A DNA stretch of 64,000 bases from Paramesorhizobium deserti. GTDB lineage: Bacteria > Pseudomonadota > Alphaproteobacteria > Rhizobiales > Rhizobiaceae. The position numbers and the translations under genes were made by a program. The notes beneath the pieces were generated by a model. The model was not told where the DNA came from and ran no database searches. It saw nothing but the letters and a program-made list of their open reading frames with translations. Positions 17,262-25,820 of the stretch are shown piece by piece. Location of the stretch: positions 558,001 to 622,000 of the forward strand of contig NZ_LNTU01000001.1 of assembly GCF_001558695.1 (NCBI RefSeq), read 5' to 3'. The first letter of the stretch is position 1. Each line of letters begins with the position of its first letter.

Positions 17262-18176
17262 ATGTCAAGCAAGCCCGACAGCGGAAGCCCCCCCGTCTCC
17301 CCTCGCCTGACCCGCCGCGCCTTGCTGGGCGGAGGGCTCACCATGCTCCTTCAACCAGAGGGGGCGCGGGCTGCCGGTAAGGCCAAGCGCATCGTCTCGC
17401 TTGATTATGGCCTGGCGCAGACAATGATCGCGCTGGGAGAGCCGCCTATCGCGATTCCCGCAGTGCCGGACTGGAAAACATGGGTGCTGGAGCCGCCGCT
17501 GCCCGCCGGCGTCGCCAATCTCGGCAGCATGCTGGAAATCAATATGGAAGTTCTCCAGCAACTCGAACCTGACCTGATCCTCACGACGCCCTATCTCGAG
17601 GCATCGCGGCATCTGTTCGAGCGCGTGGCCCCGGTCGAGGTCCTGCCTGTCCATGCGACGGGCACACCGCCCTGGCCGCATATCCTTGCGGCGACGCGGC
17701 GGATCGGCACTCTCCTGGAACGGGAAAGCGAGGCGGAACGGCTGATCGCCCAATCGGAAGAGACGATCGTGCAAGCAGGCGCCCGGAGCGGCCGGCTGCG
17801 TGACATGCCCTGCTTCTTCGTCAATTTCTATGATCTCTACCATGTCCGCGTCTATGGCAGGAACAGCCTCTACCAGGATGTGCTCGACCGTATGGGCATC
17901 GCCAATGCGTGGCAGGGCGAAACCAATGCCTGGGGCTTTTCGCTGATCGGGATCGAGGATCTGGATATCGGCGGGGATGCGGAGATGTTCTATTTCGATC
18001 CCGTGCCGCCCGATGTTCTGGCCGCGCTGGGACGAAGTCCGCTCTGGCAGAACATGCCTTTCGTGCGCTCCGGACAGGTCGCGCATTTTCCGACAGTGCT
18101 GATGTTCGGTACGTTGCCTTCTGCAACCCGTATCGCGACGTTACTCGCCGATTTCGGGAGCAATGATGGCTTCTGA
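17262..18176 (+). CDS. fhuD: FhuD-type iron-siderophore ABC transporter substrate-binding protein
   Basis: Periplasmic binding protein of 304 residues. The N-terminus carries a twin-arginine-type signal (LTRRALLGGGLTMLL, Arg18-Arg19), as in known FhuD proteins. The mature part has the class III binding-protein pattern: KRIVSLDYGLAQTMIALGEPP, LGSMLEINMEVLQQLEPDLILTTPY and ending GTLPSATRIATLL. It would deliver ferric hydroxamate or a related siderophore to the FhuB permease, whose gene overlaps its end by 14 bases. No ATPase gene follows. Confidence 0.88.
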   Translation: MSSKPDSGSPPVSPRLTRRALLGGGLTMLLQPEGARAAGKAKRIVSLDYGLAQTMIALGEPPIAIPAVPDWKTWVLEPPLPAGVANLGSMLEINMEVLQQLEPDLILTTPYLEASRHLFERVAPVEVLPVHATGTPPWPHILAATRRIGTLLERESEAERLIAQSEETIVQAGARSGRLRDMPCFFVNFYDLYHVRVYGRNSLYQDVLDRMGIANAWQGETNAWGFSLIGIEDLDIGGDAEMFYFDPVPPDVLAALGRSPLWQNMPFVRSGQVAHFPTVLMFGTLPSATRIATLLADFGSNDGF

Positions 18177-20151
18177 TCGTTCTGTGAAGGGTGCGGCTCT
18201 CGTCTCTCTGTCGATGTTTTTGCCCGCCCTTCTCGGGATGTTGCTGCTCATCCTGTGGCAGGTGCCGGCGGAGCGGCTTTATGCAGCGCTCTTTGCTCCC
18301 GATATCGCCATGGTCGGCGAGCTTCGCGTCCATTACAGCCTGATGCCGCGCCTTGCGGTGTGCCTTGCCTCGGGCACAGCGCTCGGACTTTCAGGAGCGG
18401 TTCTGCAGCAGGTGCTGCAGAACCCACTGGCATCGCCCTCCACGCTCGGCATCTCCGCCGGAGCGCAGCTTGCGCTGTCCATCGCCATCCTTTTCTTTCC
18501 CGGTCTGATCGGATGGAGCCGGGATGCGGTGGCGCTCAGCGGCGGGATGATCGCGGTGTTCCTGGTGTTCGCCTTTTCCTGGCGTCAGCAATTTGCGCCG
18601 TTCACGGTGATCCTCTCCGGCTTGATCATCGGTCTCTTGTTTGCCGCCGTCTCCGCCGCGCTGGTGCTGCACAATGAGCGCTATCTCGCCGGGCTGTTTC
18701 TGTGGGGCAGCGGCGTGCTCAAGCAATATGACTGGGAAGCGGCCCGGGCACTCTTGCCGCGCCTCGCCGTCCTGACCCTTCTGGTCGTGCTGATGATGCG
18801 CCCACTGATCCTGCTGGGGCTGGAAGACGGCGCCTCGGCACTCGGCGTGAATGTGCTTGTTGTCCGCATTGCCGGCCTCACATTGGCTGCAGCACTCGCC
18901 GGAGTGGTCACTGCGCAGGTGGGCGTCATCGGCTTTATCGGGCTCGCCGGGCCGGCGCTTGCCCGATCGCTCGGGGCGGACCATTTCAAGCGGCAGCTTT
19001 TCTGGTCTCCAGTGCTCGGAGCCGCCCTTTTGCTGATCACCGACGTCGCTGTTCAGCTTCTCGATGCGGTGACGAATATCTCCTTGCCCACCGGCGCGGT
19101 AACGGCCCTCCTGGGCGCGCCGGTTCTACTCTGGCTGCTGCCGCGGTTGCGGATGATCAACAAGCCGGCGCTTTCATCCCCAACGGCCGGGCATCATCGC
19201 GTCCGCCATCCCGCACTTCTGCTCACGCTCCTTTTTGCGCTGGCGCTGGCCGCGCTCTGGCTTTCGCTCTCGTTCGGCCGCGCGCCTGACGGAAGCTGGC
19301 AGTTCGTACGGGGCGATATGTTCGAGGCGCTTCTGCCCTGGCGGCTTCCCCGCTCGGCGGCGGCATTTGCCGCTGGCACGATGCTGGCGATAAGCGGCAC
19401 CATCCTGCAACGCTTCACCGGCAATGCGATGGCGAGTCCGGAAATCCTGGGGGTGAGCGCAGGCGCCGGCCTTGGCATCGTTGCGGCGCTCTTTCTACTT
19501 TCGGCCCCGTCCTATCTGGCCCTGACCGGCGCCGCCGCACTCGGCTCGCTCTTCGTCCTCATCCTGCTTCTCGGCATCATTCTCAGCGGCAGGACCTCGC
19601 TCAACCAGATCCTGCTTGCCGGCGTTGCGCTCAGCGCGCTGCTTTCCTCCGTCTTCGCCATCCTGATGGCGACGGGCGATCCGCGCATGATGCAGCTCTT
19701 CACCTGGATGACGGGATCGACCCATGGGATCACACCTGCCCCCGCAATAAGCGCGGGCATCTGCGCCGTCATCGTCCTGCTGCTGGCGCCGCTGTTTTCC
19801 CGCTGGCTCGACATCCTGCCGCTCGGACGGGATACCGCACAGGAACTCGGCATCGGCCTGAAGCTCAGCACCTTGACACTGCTCGGTTTCACAGCGTTTG
19901 CGACGGCGGCCGCCACACTGGTCACCGGGCCATTGACCTTCGTCGGGCTGATGGCGCCGCATCTTGCCCGCCAGTGCGGTTTCGCGCGCGCCCTGCCGCA
20001 AATGGTCGGTGCGGCTCTTTTGGGCGGGACGATGATGCTCTTTGCCGATTGGCTCGGACGTGTGGTCGACTTCCCCTGGCAGGTCCCGTCCGGTCTCGTC
20101 GCCACGTTGATTACCAGCCCGCTTCTCCTCTGGCTGCTTTCGCGGCGCTGA
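18163..20151 (+). CDS. fhuB: FhuB-type fused iron-siderophore ABC permease
   Basis: Integral membrane protein of 662 residues made of two homologous FecCD-type permease halves. Each half has the conserved stretch with GxxLQxxxxNPLASPxxLG: GAVLQQVLQNPLASPSTLGIS in the first and GTILQRFTGNAMASPEILGVS in the second. Each also has the later GFIGL or TFVGLMAPHLAR region near the ATPase-contacting loop. About 20 membrane helices are expected. The fused form is typical of FhuB. Two adjacent ATGs (18163, 18166) are possible starts inside the end of fhuD. The cognate FhuC ATPase is not in this window and must be supplied elsewhere or be lost. Confidence 0.92.
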   Translation: MMASDRSVKGAALVSLSMFLPALLGMLLLILWQVPAERLYAALFAPDIAMVGELRVHYSLMPRLAVCLASGTALGLSGAVLQQVLQNPLASPSTLGISAGAQLALSIAILFFPGLIGWSRDAVALSGGMIAVFLVFAFSWRQQFAPFTVILSGLIIGLLFAAVSAALVLHNERYLAGLFLWGSGVLKQYDWEAARALLPRLAVLTLLVVLMMRPLILLGLEDGASALGVNVLVVRIAGLTLAAALAGVVTAQVGVIGFIGLAGPALARSLGADHFKRQLFWSPVLGAALLLITDVAVQLLDAVTNISLPTGAVTALLGAPVLLWLLPRLRMINKPALSSPTAGHHRVRHPALLLTLLFALALAALWLSLSFGRAPDGSWQFVRGDMFEALLPWRLPRSAAAFAAGTMLAISGTILQRFTGNAMASPEILGVSAGAGLGIVAALFLLSAPSYLALTGAAALGSLFVLILLLGIILSGRTSLNQILLAGVALSALLSSVFAILMATGDPRMMQLFTWMTGSTHGITPAPAISAGICAVIVLLLAPLFSRWLDILPLGRDTAQELGIGLKLSTLTLLGFTAFATAAATLVTGPLTFVGLMAPHLARQCGFARALPQMVGAALLGGTMMLFADWLGRVVDFPWQVPSGLVATLITSPLLLWLLSRR

Positions 20152-20212
20152 TACACCCTATCAAAGAGGGCGGGAGTTCGGTTATCCTGCGTGGAACGAG
20201 GAGATTACCAAG

Positions 20213-21382
20213 ATGACCAAAGCGCAGATCGTTGGATGGGCGCATTCGCCCTTCGGCAAATCCGAGCTCGAGAATACCGAACAGCTGATGGCGGCGGTCG
20301 CGACGCCGGCGCTTGAACACGCGGGCCTGGCGGCTGAAGATGTGGACGGCATCTTCGTCGGCGTCATGAACAACGGCTTTTCCAAGCAGGATTTCCAGGG
20401 CGCGCTCGTGGCGATGAACAATGAAGCGCTCGCCCATGTACCGGCCGTGCGACTGGAAAATGCCTGCGCCACCGGATCCGCTGCACTCTATAGCGCGATG
20501 GACTTTATCGAGGCGGGGCGCGGCCGCATCGCGCTCGTCGTCGGCGCGGAAAAGATGACGGCGACGCCGACGGCTGAGGTGGGCGACATCCTGCTCGGCG
20601 CCAGCTACCGCAAGGAAGAGGCTGACGTGGAAGGCGGCTTCGCGGGCCTGTTCGGCCGCATCGCGCAAGCCTATTTCCAACGCTATGGCGACCGCTCGGA
20701 AGAGCTCGCGATGATCGCGGCGAAGAACCACAAGAACGGCATGGCCAACCCTTATGCGCATATGCGCAAGGATTTCGGCTTCGAATTCTGCAACACCGTC
20801 TCGGAGAAGAACCCTTATGTCGCGGCGCCGCTGCGCCGTACCGACTGCTCGCTGGTTTCCGATGGTGCGGCGGCGCTTGTCATCGCCGATGAAGAAACCG
20901 CCGCAGGGCTCGCGCGTGCGATCGGCTTCCGCGCCCGCAGTCAGGCAAATGACCTCCTCGCGATGAGCCGGCGGGATGTGCTCGCCTTCGAAGGTGCGCG
21001 TCGCGCCTGGGCGGACGCACTGTCGGATGCAGGGGCGAGCCTCGATGACCTCTCCTTCGTGGAGACGCATGACTGCTTCACCATCGCAGAGCTGATCGAA
21101 TATGAGGCGATGGGCCTCGCCAAGCCTGGCGAGGCCCATCGCGTCGTCCGCGAGGGCGTGACGAACAAGGATGGCAGGCTCCCGGTCAATCCTTCCGGCG
21201 GGCTGAAGGCCAAGGGCCATCCGATCGGCGCGACAGGGGTGTCGATGCACGTCATGGCGGCGATGCAGCTAATGGGCGAAGCGGGCGACATGCAGATCAA
21301 GGACGCCGATCTCGCCGGAATTTTCAACATGGGCGGGGCGGCGGTCGCCAATTACGTCTCCATCCTGGAGCGCGTCAGATAA
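20213..21382 (+). CDS. thiolase family protein (acetyl-CoA acetyltransferase/SCP-x type)
   Basis: Thiolase-fold enzyme of 389 residues. The nucleophilic Cys is in ENACATGSAAL (C85). The C-terminal motif GGLKAKGHPIGATG and the HDCFTIAE block match the SCP-x/lipid-transfer type of thiolases, which lack the classical second cysteine region. Such proteins act on acyl-CoA in beta-oxidation or sterol/aromatic side-chain degradation; the substrate is not evident. ATG at 20213 follows GAGGAGATTACCAAG. There is no beta-oxidation neighbour, so the pathway is not assigned. Confidence 0.85.
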   Translation: MTKAQIVGWAHSPFGKSELENTEQLMAAVATPALEHAGLAAEDVDGIFVGVMNNGFSKQDFQGALVAMNNEALAHVPAVRLENACATGSAALYSAMDFIEAGRGRIALVVGAEKMTATPTAEVGDILLGASYRKEEADVEGGFAGLFGRIAQAYFQRYGDRSEELAMIAAKNHKNGMANPYAHMRKDFGFEFCNTVSEKNPYVAAPLRRTDCSLVSDGAAALVIADEETAAGLARAIGFRARSQANDLLAMSRRDVLAFEGARRAWADALSDAGASLDDLSFVETHDCFTIAELIEYEAMGLAKPGEAHRVVREGVTNKDGRLPVNPSGGLKAKGHPIGATGVSMHVMAAMQLMGEAGDMQIKDADLAGIFNMGGAAVANYVSILERVR

Positions 21383-21411
21383 TGGCGGTAACGACTTCGT
21401 TATGATCGCAG

Positions 21412-21431
21412 CCGCTGGGTTCCGCCAGCGG
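21412..21431 (+). terminator. hairpin after the thiolase gene
   Basis: CCGCTGG (21412-21418) pairs with CCAGCGG (21425-21431) around six bases, 30 bases after the thiolase stop. Only a weak T-containing tail follows, so termination is uncertain. Confidence 0.35.
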
Positions 21432-21483
21432 TCAAACTTTCCTAAAACATCCCCGCACGTCAGAATCAAACGCGGGGATGCTG

Positions 21484-21876
21484 ATGCTGAAATCCACCGT
21501 ACTTACCATCGCATTGATGGGCTTGGCGGGCTCTGCCCTTGCCGCCGATCATTCCGTCATTCGGCGGCAGATCGCGAAGCTCGATCCGCAGACCCGCCTG
21601 GAGCAGCGATGCAACGGGCGCGCCATCGGCCGCATCGCACGCGAGAACAAAGGCATGTGGCCGGAGGAGGTCGTCGCCTACGCATTCGCCGATACGACCA
21701 AGAGCGCGCACGCCATGAAGGCGCCCGGCGCCGCCTTCCGCAGCAAGGGCAAGTGGTATCATCTCTCCTATAAATGCCATACGACGGACGATAACATGTC
21801 CATCATCTCCTTCGACTACAAGATCGGCGCGGTCGTGCCGCTCAGCGAATGGAGTGAGCATTATCTGGTGCCTTAG
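21484..21876 (+). CDS. DUF930 family secreted protein
   Basis: Protein of 130 residues with an N-terminal signal peptide (MLKSTVLTIALMGLAGSALA, cut before ADHSV). The mature part matches DUF930, a family largely restricted to Rhizobiales: KLDPQTRLEQRCNGRAI, PEEVVAYAFADT, APGAAFRSKGKWYHLSYKC and ISFDYKIGAVVPLSEWSEHYL. Two cysteines (in EQRCNG and SYKCHT) could form a disulfide. The function is unknown. I prefer ATG at 21484 because GCGGGG lies six bases upstream; an ATG two codons earlier abuts that sequence directly. Confidence 0.85.
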   Translation: MLKSTVLTIALMGLAGSALAADHSVIRRQIAKLDPQTRLEQRCNGRAIGRIARENKGMWPEEVVAYAFADTTKSAHAMKAPGAAFRSKGKWYHLSYKCHTTDDNMSIISFDYKIGAVVPLSEWSEHYLVP

Positions 21877-22036
21877 GGCCAATGGACATTCAGGCGATTG
21901 CGGGCAGCAAGACGCCCCTTGAAAATGGGGCGTAAATTTTTGCTCGCCTAAGACTTTTTCAAAACATACAGTCTTGCAGAAAGTGATTCGCGCAATCGTC
22001 CATTTCGGTGCGGCTCATATTTCAGTGGGGACATTC

Positions 22037-22630
22037 ATGCTTACAAAAAAGCTTTTGCAAGCAGTCACGTCGGTTGCGATCCTATCAACCTTTTCCGCAC
22101 TCACTCCAGCATCAGCCGAAGACTTATCCGGAGCGGGCTATTTCGGGCAGGTCGGCAAATATTCCGACAAGCAGGAAATCCGCTTTGGGGTCATGGCCTA
22201 TGACCGCGGCCTGTTTTCGACGGACGATTTCAGCGGAGCGGTGATCAACGGCGAATTTCTGTTCAAGTCGCCCGAATTCCTGGAAGGCATCGGCTCGCCG
22301 CGCCCCTATATCGGTTTCGACGCCGCCATTGCCGACGATCCGATCCATTTCTTCTATACGGGCCTCAACTGGGATTTCCAGCTGACCGAGAAATTCTATC
22401 TCACGACCAGTCTGGGCGGCGCGATCACGACGGCTAACGACCTTCACAATCCCACCACCTACAAGGCGCTGGGATGCCGCGTGCTCTTCCATGCCGGTGT
22501 CGGCCTTGGATATGATTTCAGCGATCAATGGACCGCCCAGCTCTACGCCGACCACTTCTCGAACGCCAATCTTTGCGACGAGAACAATGGCGCCGAAGCG
22601 GCAGGTATCCGCCTCGGCTACCGGTTCTAA
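22037..22630 (+). CDS. PagL-type lipid A 3-O-deacylase (acyloxyacyl hydrolase)
   Basis: Outer-membrane beta-barrel of 197 residues with a signal peptide (cut after ALTPASA). The C-terminus ends in Phe (RLGYRF), as barrels do. The motif HFSNANL followed by GAEAAG places His173, Ser175 and Glu187 at spacings 0, +2 and +14. This matches the catalytic His-Ser-Glu triad of Pseudomonas PagL. The enzyme would remove the 3-O acyl chain of lipid A in the outer membrane and so modulate endotoxin structure. ATG at 22037 follows GTGGGGACATTC. The gene stands alone, convergent with the DUF1345 gene. Confidence 0.8.
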   Translation: MLTKKLLQAVTSVAILSTFSALTPASAEDLSGAGYFGQVGKYSDKQEIRFGVMAYDRGLFSTDDFSGAVINGEFLFKSPEFLEGIGSPRPYIGFDAAIADDPIHFFYTGLNWDFQLTEKFYLTTSLGGAITTANDLHNPTTYKALGCRVLFHAGVGLGYDFSDQWTAQLYADHFSNANLCDENNGAEAAGIRLGYRF

Positions 22631-22637
22631 AGCGGTT

Positions 22638-23300
22638 TTATTGGCCGAGCGAAACGGCAACGTTGACGGCGGCCGCGACGAGCACCGTGTTGAAGAAGAA
22701 TGAAACCATGCCGTGCAGCAGGTTTATCTTGCGCATCTCCGTGCTGGTGATTGCGGTATCCGAGGTTTCTGTCGCCATGCCGATCACATAGGCGAAGTAC
22801 AGGAACTCGATGCCGCCGGGTTCTATGCCGCTCTGGAAGGCCAGCCCGCCGGCGTTCCCGCCCGCCTTGCCATCAGCGCCTCGCCCACCGACCGGCCGCC
22901 AATAAAGATGCGCATAGTGGACGGCCGCCATCATATGGATCGACAGCCAACCGAGCGGCACCGCGGCGAGCGTGAGCGACAGGTCAAGCGGGTAAAAACG
23001 ATGTGCTGAATTGATCAACACGAATAGCGAACCAACGGCGACCACGACGGCGCCGAAGGTGATAGCGAAGATGATCCAGACCGGCTCATCGGCCGTTGCT
23101 ATGTTCCTTTGCAGTAACTCCGGTGTCGATCTCAGCATTTTCCTTGCAGTCAGCATGACATAGATCACAAAGAACGCATCAACGGCGATGACATAGGCGA
23201 CACGCGGCAGAAACGCCAGGCTCAATCCAAGAGCCGCAAGACCAACAACGGCAGCAATATAAAATGAATTGTGCCGTTTACTCACTATTGACTCTATCAT
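22638..23300 (-). CDS. DUF1345 family inner-membrane protein
   Basis: Polytopic membrane protein of 220 residues with about six hydrophobic helices (for example AAVVGLAALGLSLAFLP, AVDAFFVIYVMLT). The C-terminal block FLYFAYVIGMATETSDTAITSTEMRK, followed by HGMVSFFFNTVLVA, is the DUF1345 signature. The function is unknown. The upstream region (23301-23549) is AT-rich and holds the promoters of this gene and the small gene on the other strand. Confidence 0.88.
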   Translation of the reverse strand: MIESIVSKRHNSFYIAAVVGLAALGLSLAFLPRVAYVIAVDAFFVIYVMLTARKMLRSTPELLQRNIATADEPVWIIFAITFGAVVVAVGSLFVLINSAHRFYPLDLSLTLAAVPLGWLSIHMMAAVHYAHLYWRPVGGRGADGKAGGNAGGLAFQSGIEPGGIEFLYFAYVIGMATETSDTAITSTEMRKINLLHGMVSFFFNTVLVAAAVNVAVSLGQ

Positions 23301-23549
23301 TTCGGAAAATTCCTTACACTATTGAAGATTATGACGTATATTCTTCACGAATAGTTATCGGGACCGTGCAATGGATTTAGCCCTCAACATTCGAGCGGGT
23401 TCAAGGGCGGGTGCAAAATTTTCATCGCGAAGGAACGCACATTTATTGCCTTTCGCAGACTGTGCGCTACAATCTTACCTATTCAGACAATGTGACGTTT
23501 CCACCCCTCCATTCGGCGGGGTGACATCACCGTTTGAGGGAGGACAGCA

Positions 23550-23741
23550 ATGGATGAGGTAGCAACCGGTTCACCCAGAAAACCACGCCCGGCTCCATCG
23601 CATATTCTGCAGAAAATCCATGCGGAAATGCCCAAGCCATCGAACGATCGCACGCGCATTTCCGATATATTGAGACTGGCAAAAGGCGGCTATTCCCGCT
23701 GCCGTCACAAGCAGCATTTACCAAAGCCGCCGCAGAAATAA
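23550..23741 (+). CDS. small basic hypothetical protein
   Basis: A 63-residue frame beginning MDEVATGSPRKPRP, rich in Pro, Lys and Arg. It has a good ribosome site (GGGAGGA, seven bases before the ATG) and a hairpin just upstream, CACCCC (23502-23507) with GGGGTG (23518-23523). No family is recognised. The strong ribosome site is the main support. Confidence 0.4.
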   Translation: MDEVATGSPRKPRPAPSHILQKIHAEMPKPSNDRTRISDILRLAKGGYSRCRHKQHLPKPPQK

Positions 23742-23781
23742 CCCGGCGCGGATCATATCCCGCCGGATATGCGGCCCGCAC

Positions 23782-24228
23782 TCAGGACAAGGCAAGGAGA
23801 TCGGCGCGCAAACGATGGGGATCGGAGCCGGCCAGAAGCTGCTCCGTCTCCGCATGCGCGGCTTTCCAGATCGGAACGGCTGCGGAGAGAAGCGCCTTTC
23901 CAGCCGGCGTGAGCGTCATCAGCCGGCTGCGCCGATCATCTTCACCCGGCTTGACCTCGATGAGACCACGGCGTTCGAGCGGCTTGAGATTGGCGGTCAA
24001 CGTCGTCCGGTCCATGGCAAGCAGTGATGAAACCGACCCGATGGTCGGCGGCTTGGGACGATTGAGCGACATCAGCAGCGAGAATTGCCCGCTCGTCAGC
24101 CCCAGTGGACGGAGTGCATCGTCAAAGCGTCGGGCAAGAGCCCGCGCGGCGCGCTGCACATGAAGGCAAAGGCAGCTGTCGCGGACGAGCAGGGTCGTTT
24201 CAAAGGGTATCTCGACGGGATTTGACAT
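23782..24228 (-). CDS. MarR family transcriptional regulator
   Basis: DNA-binding repressor of 148 residues. The winged-helix core is SGQFSLLMSLNRPKPPTIGSVSSLLAMDRTTLTANLKPLERRGLIEV, with the wing EDDRRSRLMTLT. Two cysteines close to the N-terminus (DSCLCLHVQRAAR) could sense oxidants or thiol-reactive compounds; that is inference. It is divergent from the DUF899/DUF1579 genes, and a perfect 16-bp palindrome lies ten bases before its start, which suggests that it controls itself and those genes. Confidence 0.9.
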   Translation of the reverse strand: MSNPVEIPFETTLLVRDSCLCLHVQRAARALARRFDDALRPLGLTSGQFSLLMSLNRPKPPTIGSVSSLLAMDRTTLTANLKPLERRGLIEVKPGEDDRRSRLMTLTPAGKALLSAAVPIWKAAHAETEQLLAGSDPHRLRADLLALS

Positions 24229-24237
24229 GTGCCAATA

Positions 24238-24253
24238 ATGTTGATATCAACAT
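24238..24253. promoter_or_regulatory. probable MarR operator
   Basis: ATGTTGATATCAACAT is a perfect 16-bp palindrome in the gap between the divergent marR and DUF899 genes. The TTGATATCAA core is the type of site MarR proteins bind, and it abuts the marR start, consistent with autoregulation. Confidence 0.7.
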
Positions 24254-24415
24254 ATTATGTCAAGGGAAATCGTCCGTTTGGGCCCTGGGATATGTCCCGA
24301 GCGCCCTCATACCGGACCGGTTTCCCATAGGAGGATGCACGGATTCAGCGGCTTGCAGCGCGCATCCAGCGGGAGGCATAGCGCCATAACCTGTAACCCC
24401 GAGAGGAGGATTCAC

Positions 24416-25144
24416 ATGCAACATGCAGTCGTAACCCGCGAGGAATGGCTCGAAGCACGCAGGACGCTTCTCGCCCGCGAAAAGGAAATGACGAAGCTGC
24501 GCGACAAGCTCAATGCCGAGCGGCTCGCCCTCCCCTGGGTCAAGGTCGAGAAGGACTATGTCTTCGACACGGCGCAGGGCAAGAAGACGCTGGCCGAGCT
24601 GTTCGACGGGCGCAGCCAGCTGATCGTCTATCACTTCATGCTCGGGCCCGGCTGGGAGGCAGGGTGCGTCGGCTGCTCCTTCCTGACCGATCACCTCGAC
24701 GGTGCGCTGCCGCACCTCCAGAACCACGACGTTACGCTGACCGCAGTATCCCGGGCGCCGCTCGCCGAGATCGAGGCCTACAAGAAGCGCATGGGCTGGC
24801 GCTTCAACTGGGTTTCTTCCCACAACAACGACTTCAACTACGATTACCATGTCTCGTTCACGCCGGAGGAGCTGGCAAAGGGCAAGGTCTTCTACAATTT
24901 CACGGAAATCGACGCGGAAAACGCCTTCGAGGAACTGCCGGGGATGAGCGCCTTCTACAGGGACGAAGCGGGCAATGTCTTCCACACCTATTCCACCTAT
25001 GCGCGCGGCGCCGAAGAGTTGATCGGCACGTTCATGATCCTTGATCGAGCCCCGAAGGGCCGCAACGAAACGACCACCATGCACTGGGTGCGGCGCCACG
25101 ACGAATACGAGAACGCGCCGAAGCCGCACGCCTGTTGTGCATGA
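24416..25144 (+). CDS. DUF899 family thioredoxin-fold protein
   Basis: Protein of 242 residues of the DUF899 (thioredoxin-like) family. The motif GPGWEAGCVGCSFLTDHLDG holds two cysteines three apart at the position of the thioredoxin active site. FNYDYHVSF and FHTYSTYARG are other conserved blocks. A C-terminal HACCA adds two more cysteines. Members are presumed redox or detoxification proteins without a proven reaction. ATG at 24416 has a strong ribosome site (GAGAGGAGGA). It is followed after 36 bases by the DUF1579 gene and probably repressed by the divergent MarR protein. Confidence 0.88.
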   Translation: MQHAVVTREEWLEARRTLLAREKEMTKLRDKLNAERLALPWVKVEKDYVFDTAQGKKTLAELFDGRSQLIVYHFMLGPGWEAGCVGCSFLTDHLDGALPHLQNHDVTLTAVSRAPLAEIEAYKKRMGWRFNWVSSHNNDFNYDYHVSFTPEELAKGKVFYNFTEIDAENAFEELPGMSAFYRDEAGNVFHTYSTYARGAEELIGTFMILDRAPKGRNETTTMHWVRRHDEYENAPKPHACCA

Positions 25145-25180
25145 CACAACAATCCCAGATCAGATACTGAGGAGGAAACC

Positions 25181-25723
25181 ATGAAAGCAGAACCGCTGAA
25201 GGAACATCATTGGCTGCAGCAGCTCGTCGGCGAGTGGACCTGCGAAATGGAGTCCAGTATGCCATCCCCCGAGGGCGACAGCGCGGAAGGCGGCCAGGCC
25301 ACGTGGACGGAAAGCGTCCGCTCACTTCACGGTTTGTGGGTTGTCGGCGAGGGCACGGGCGAGATGCCCGAGGTCGGTCCCGTCACCACGATCCTGACGA
25401 TCGGCTACGATCCGGAGAAGAAGCGCTATGTCGGCACATGGATCGGCTCGATGATGACCTATCTCTGGGTATATGACGGATGGCTCGACGAGACGGAGAA
25501 GGTCCTGACACTCGAGGCGGAGGGTCCCGATTTCCAAAATCCGGGAAAGATGGCGAAGTATCGCGACATCATCACCATCAAGGACAAGGACTATCGTCTC
25601 TTTACGGCTCAGGTGTTCGGCGACGATGGAGAATGGCGCGAAATGATGCGGGTCCACTACCGCAGGAAGGGCCGGAGCGCCGTGCATCCGGCCGAACACG
25701 AGAAGGCCACTTCTTCGCTTTGA
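25181..25723 (+). CDS. DUF1579 family protein
   Basis: Protein of 180 residues of the DUF1579 (lipocalin-like barrel) family: HHWLQQLVGEWTCEME at the start, then GLWVVGEGTGEMP, TILTIGYDPEKKRYVGTWIGSM and WREMMRVHYRRK. Such barrels bind small hydrophobic ligands, but no activity is known. Ribosome site GAGGAGG at seven bases. The likely operon with DUF899 under MarR control suggests a role in chemical-stress response. Confidence 0.87.
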   Translation: MKAEPLKEHHWLQQLVGEWTCEMESSMPSPEGDSAEGGQATWTESVRSLHGLWVVGEGTGEMPEVGPVTTILTIGYDPEKKRYVGTWIGSMMTYLWVYDGWLDETEKVLTLEAEGPDFQNPGKMAKYRDIITIKDKDYRLFTAQVFGDDGEWREMMRVHYRRKGRSAVHPAEHEKATSSL

Positions 25724-25820
25724 ACCCTTTCAGGGATGCCGCTTGTCCGGGCTGAAGCGCCCGGGCACGCGGTATTCTCTCCCGAAATCCGGGGATCCCG
25801 CAATTGCGCCCAGCGTGCAC

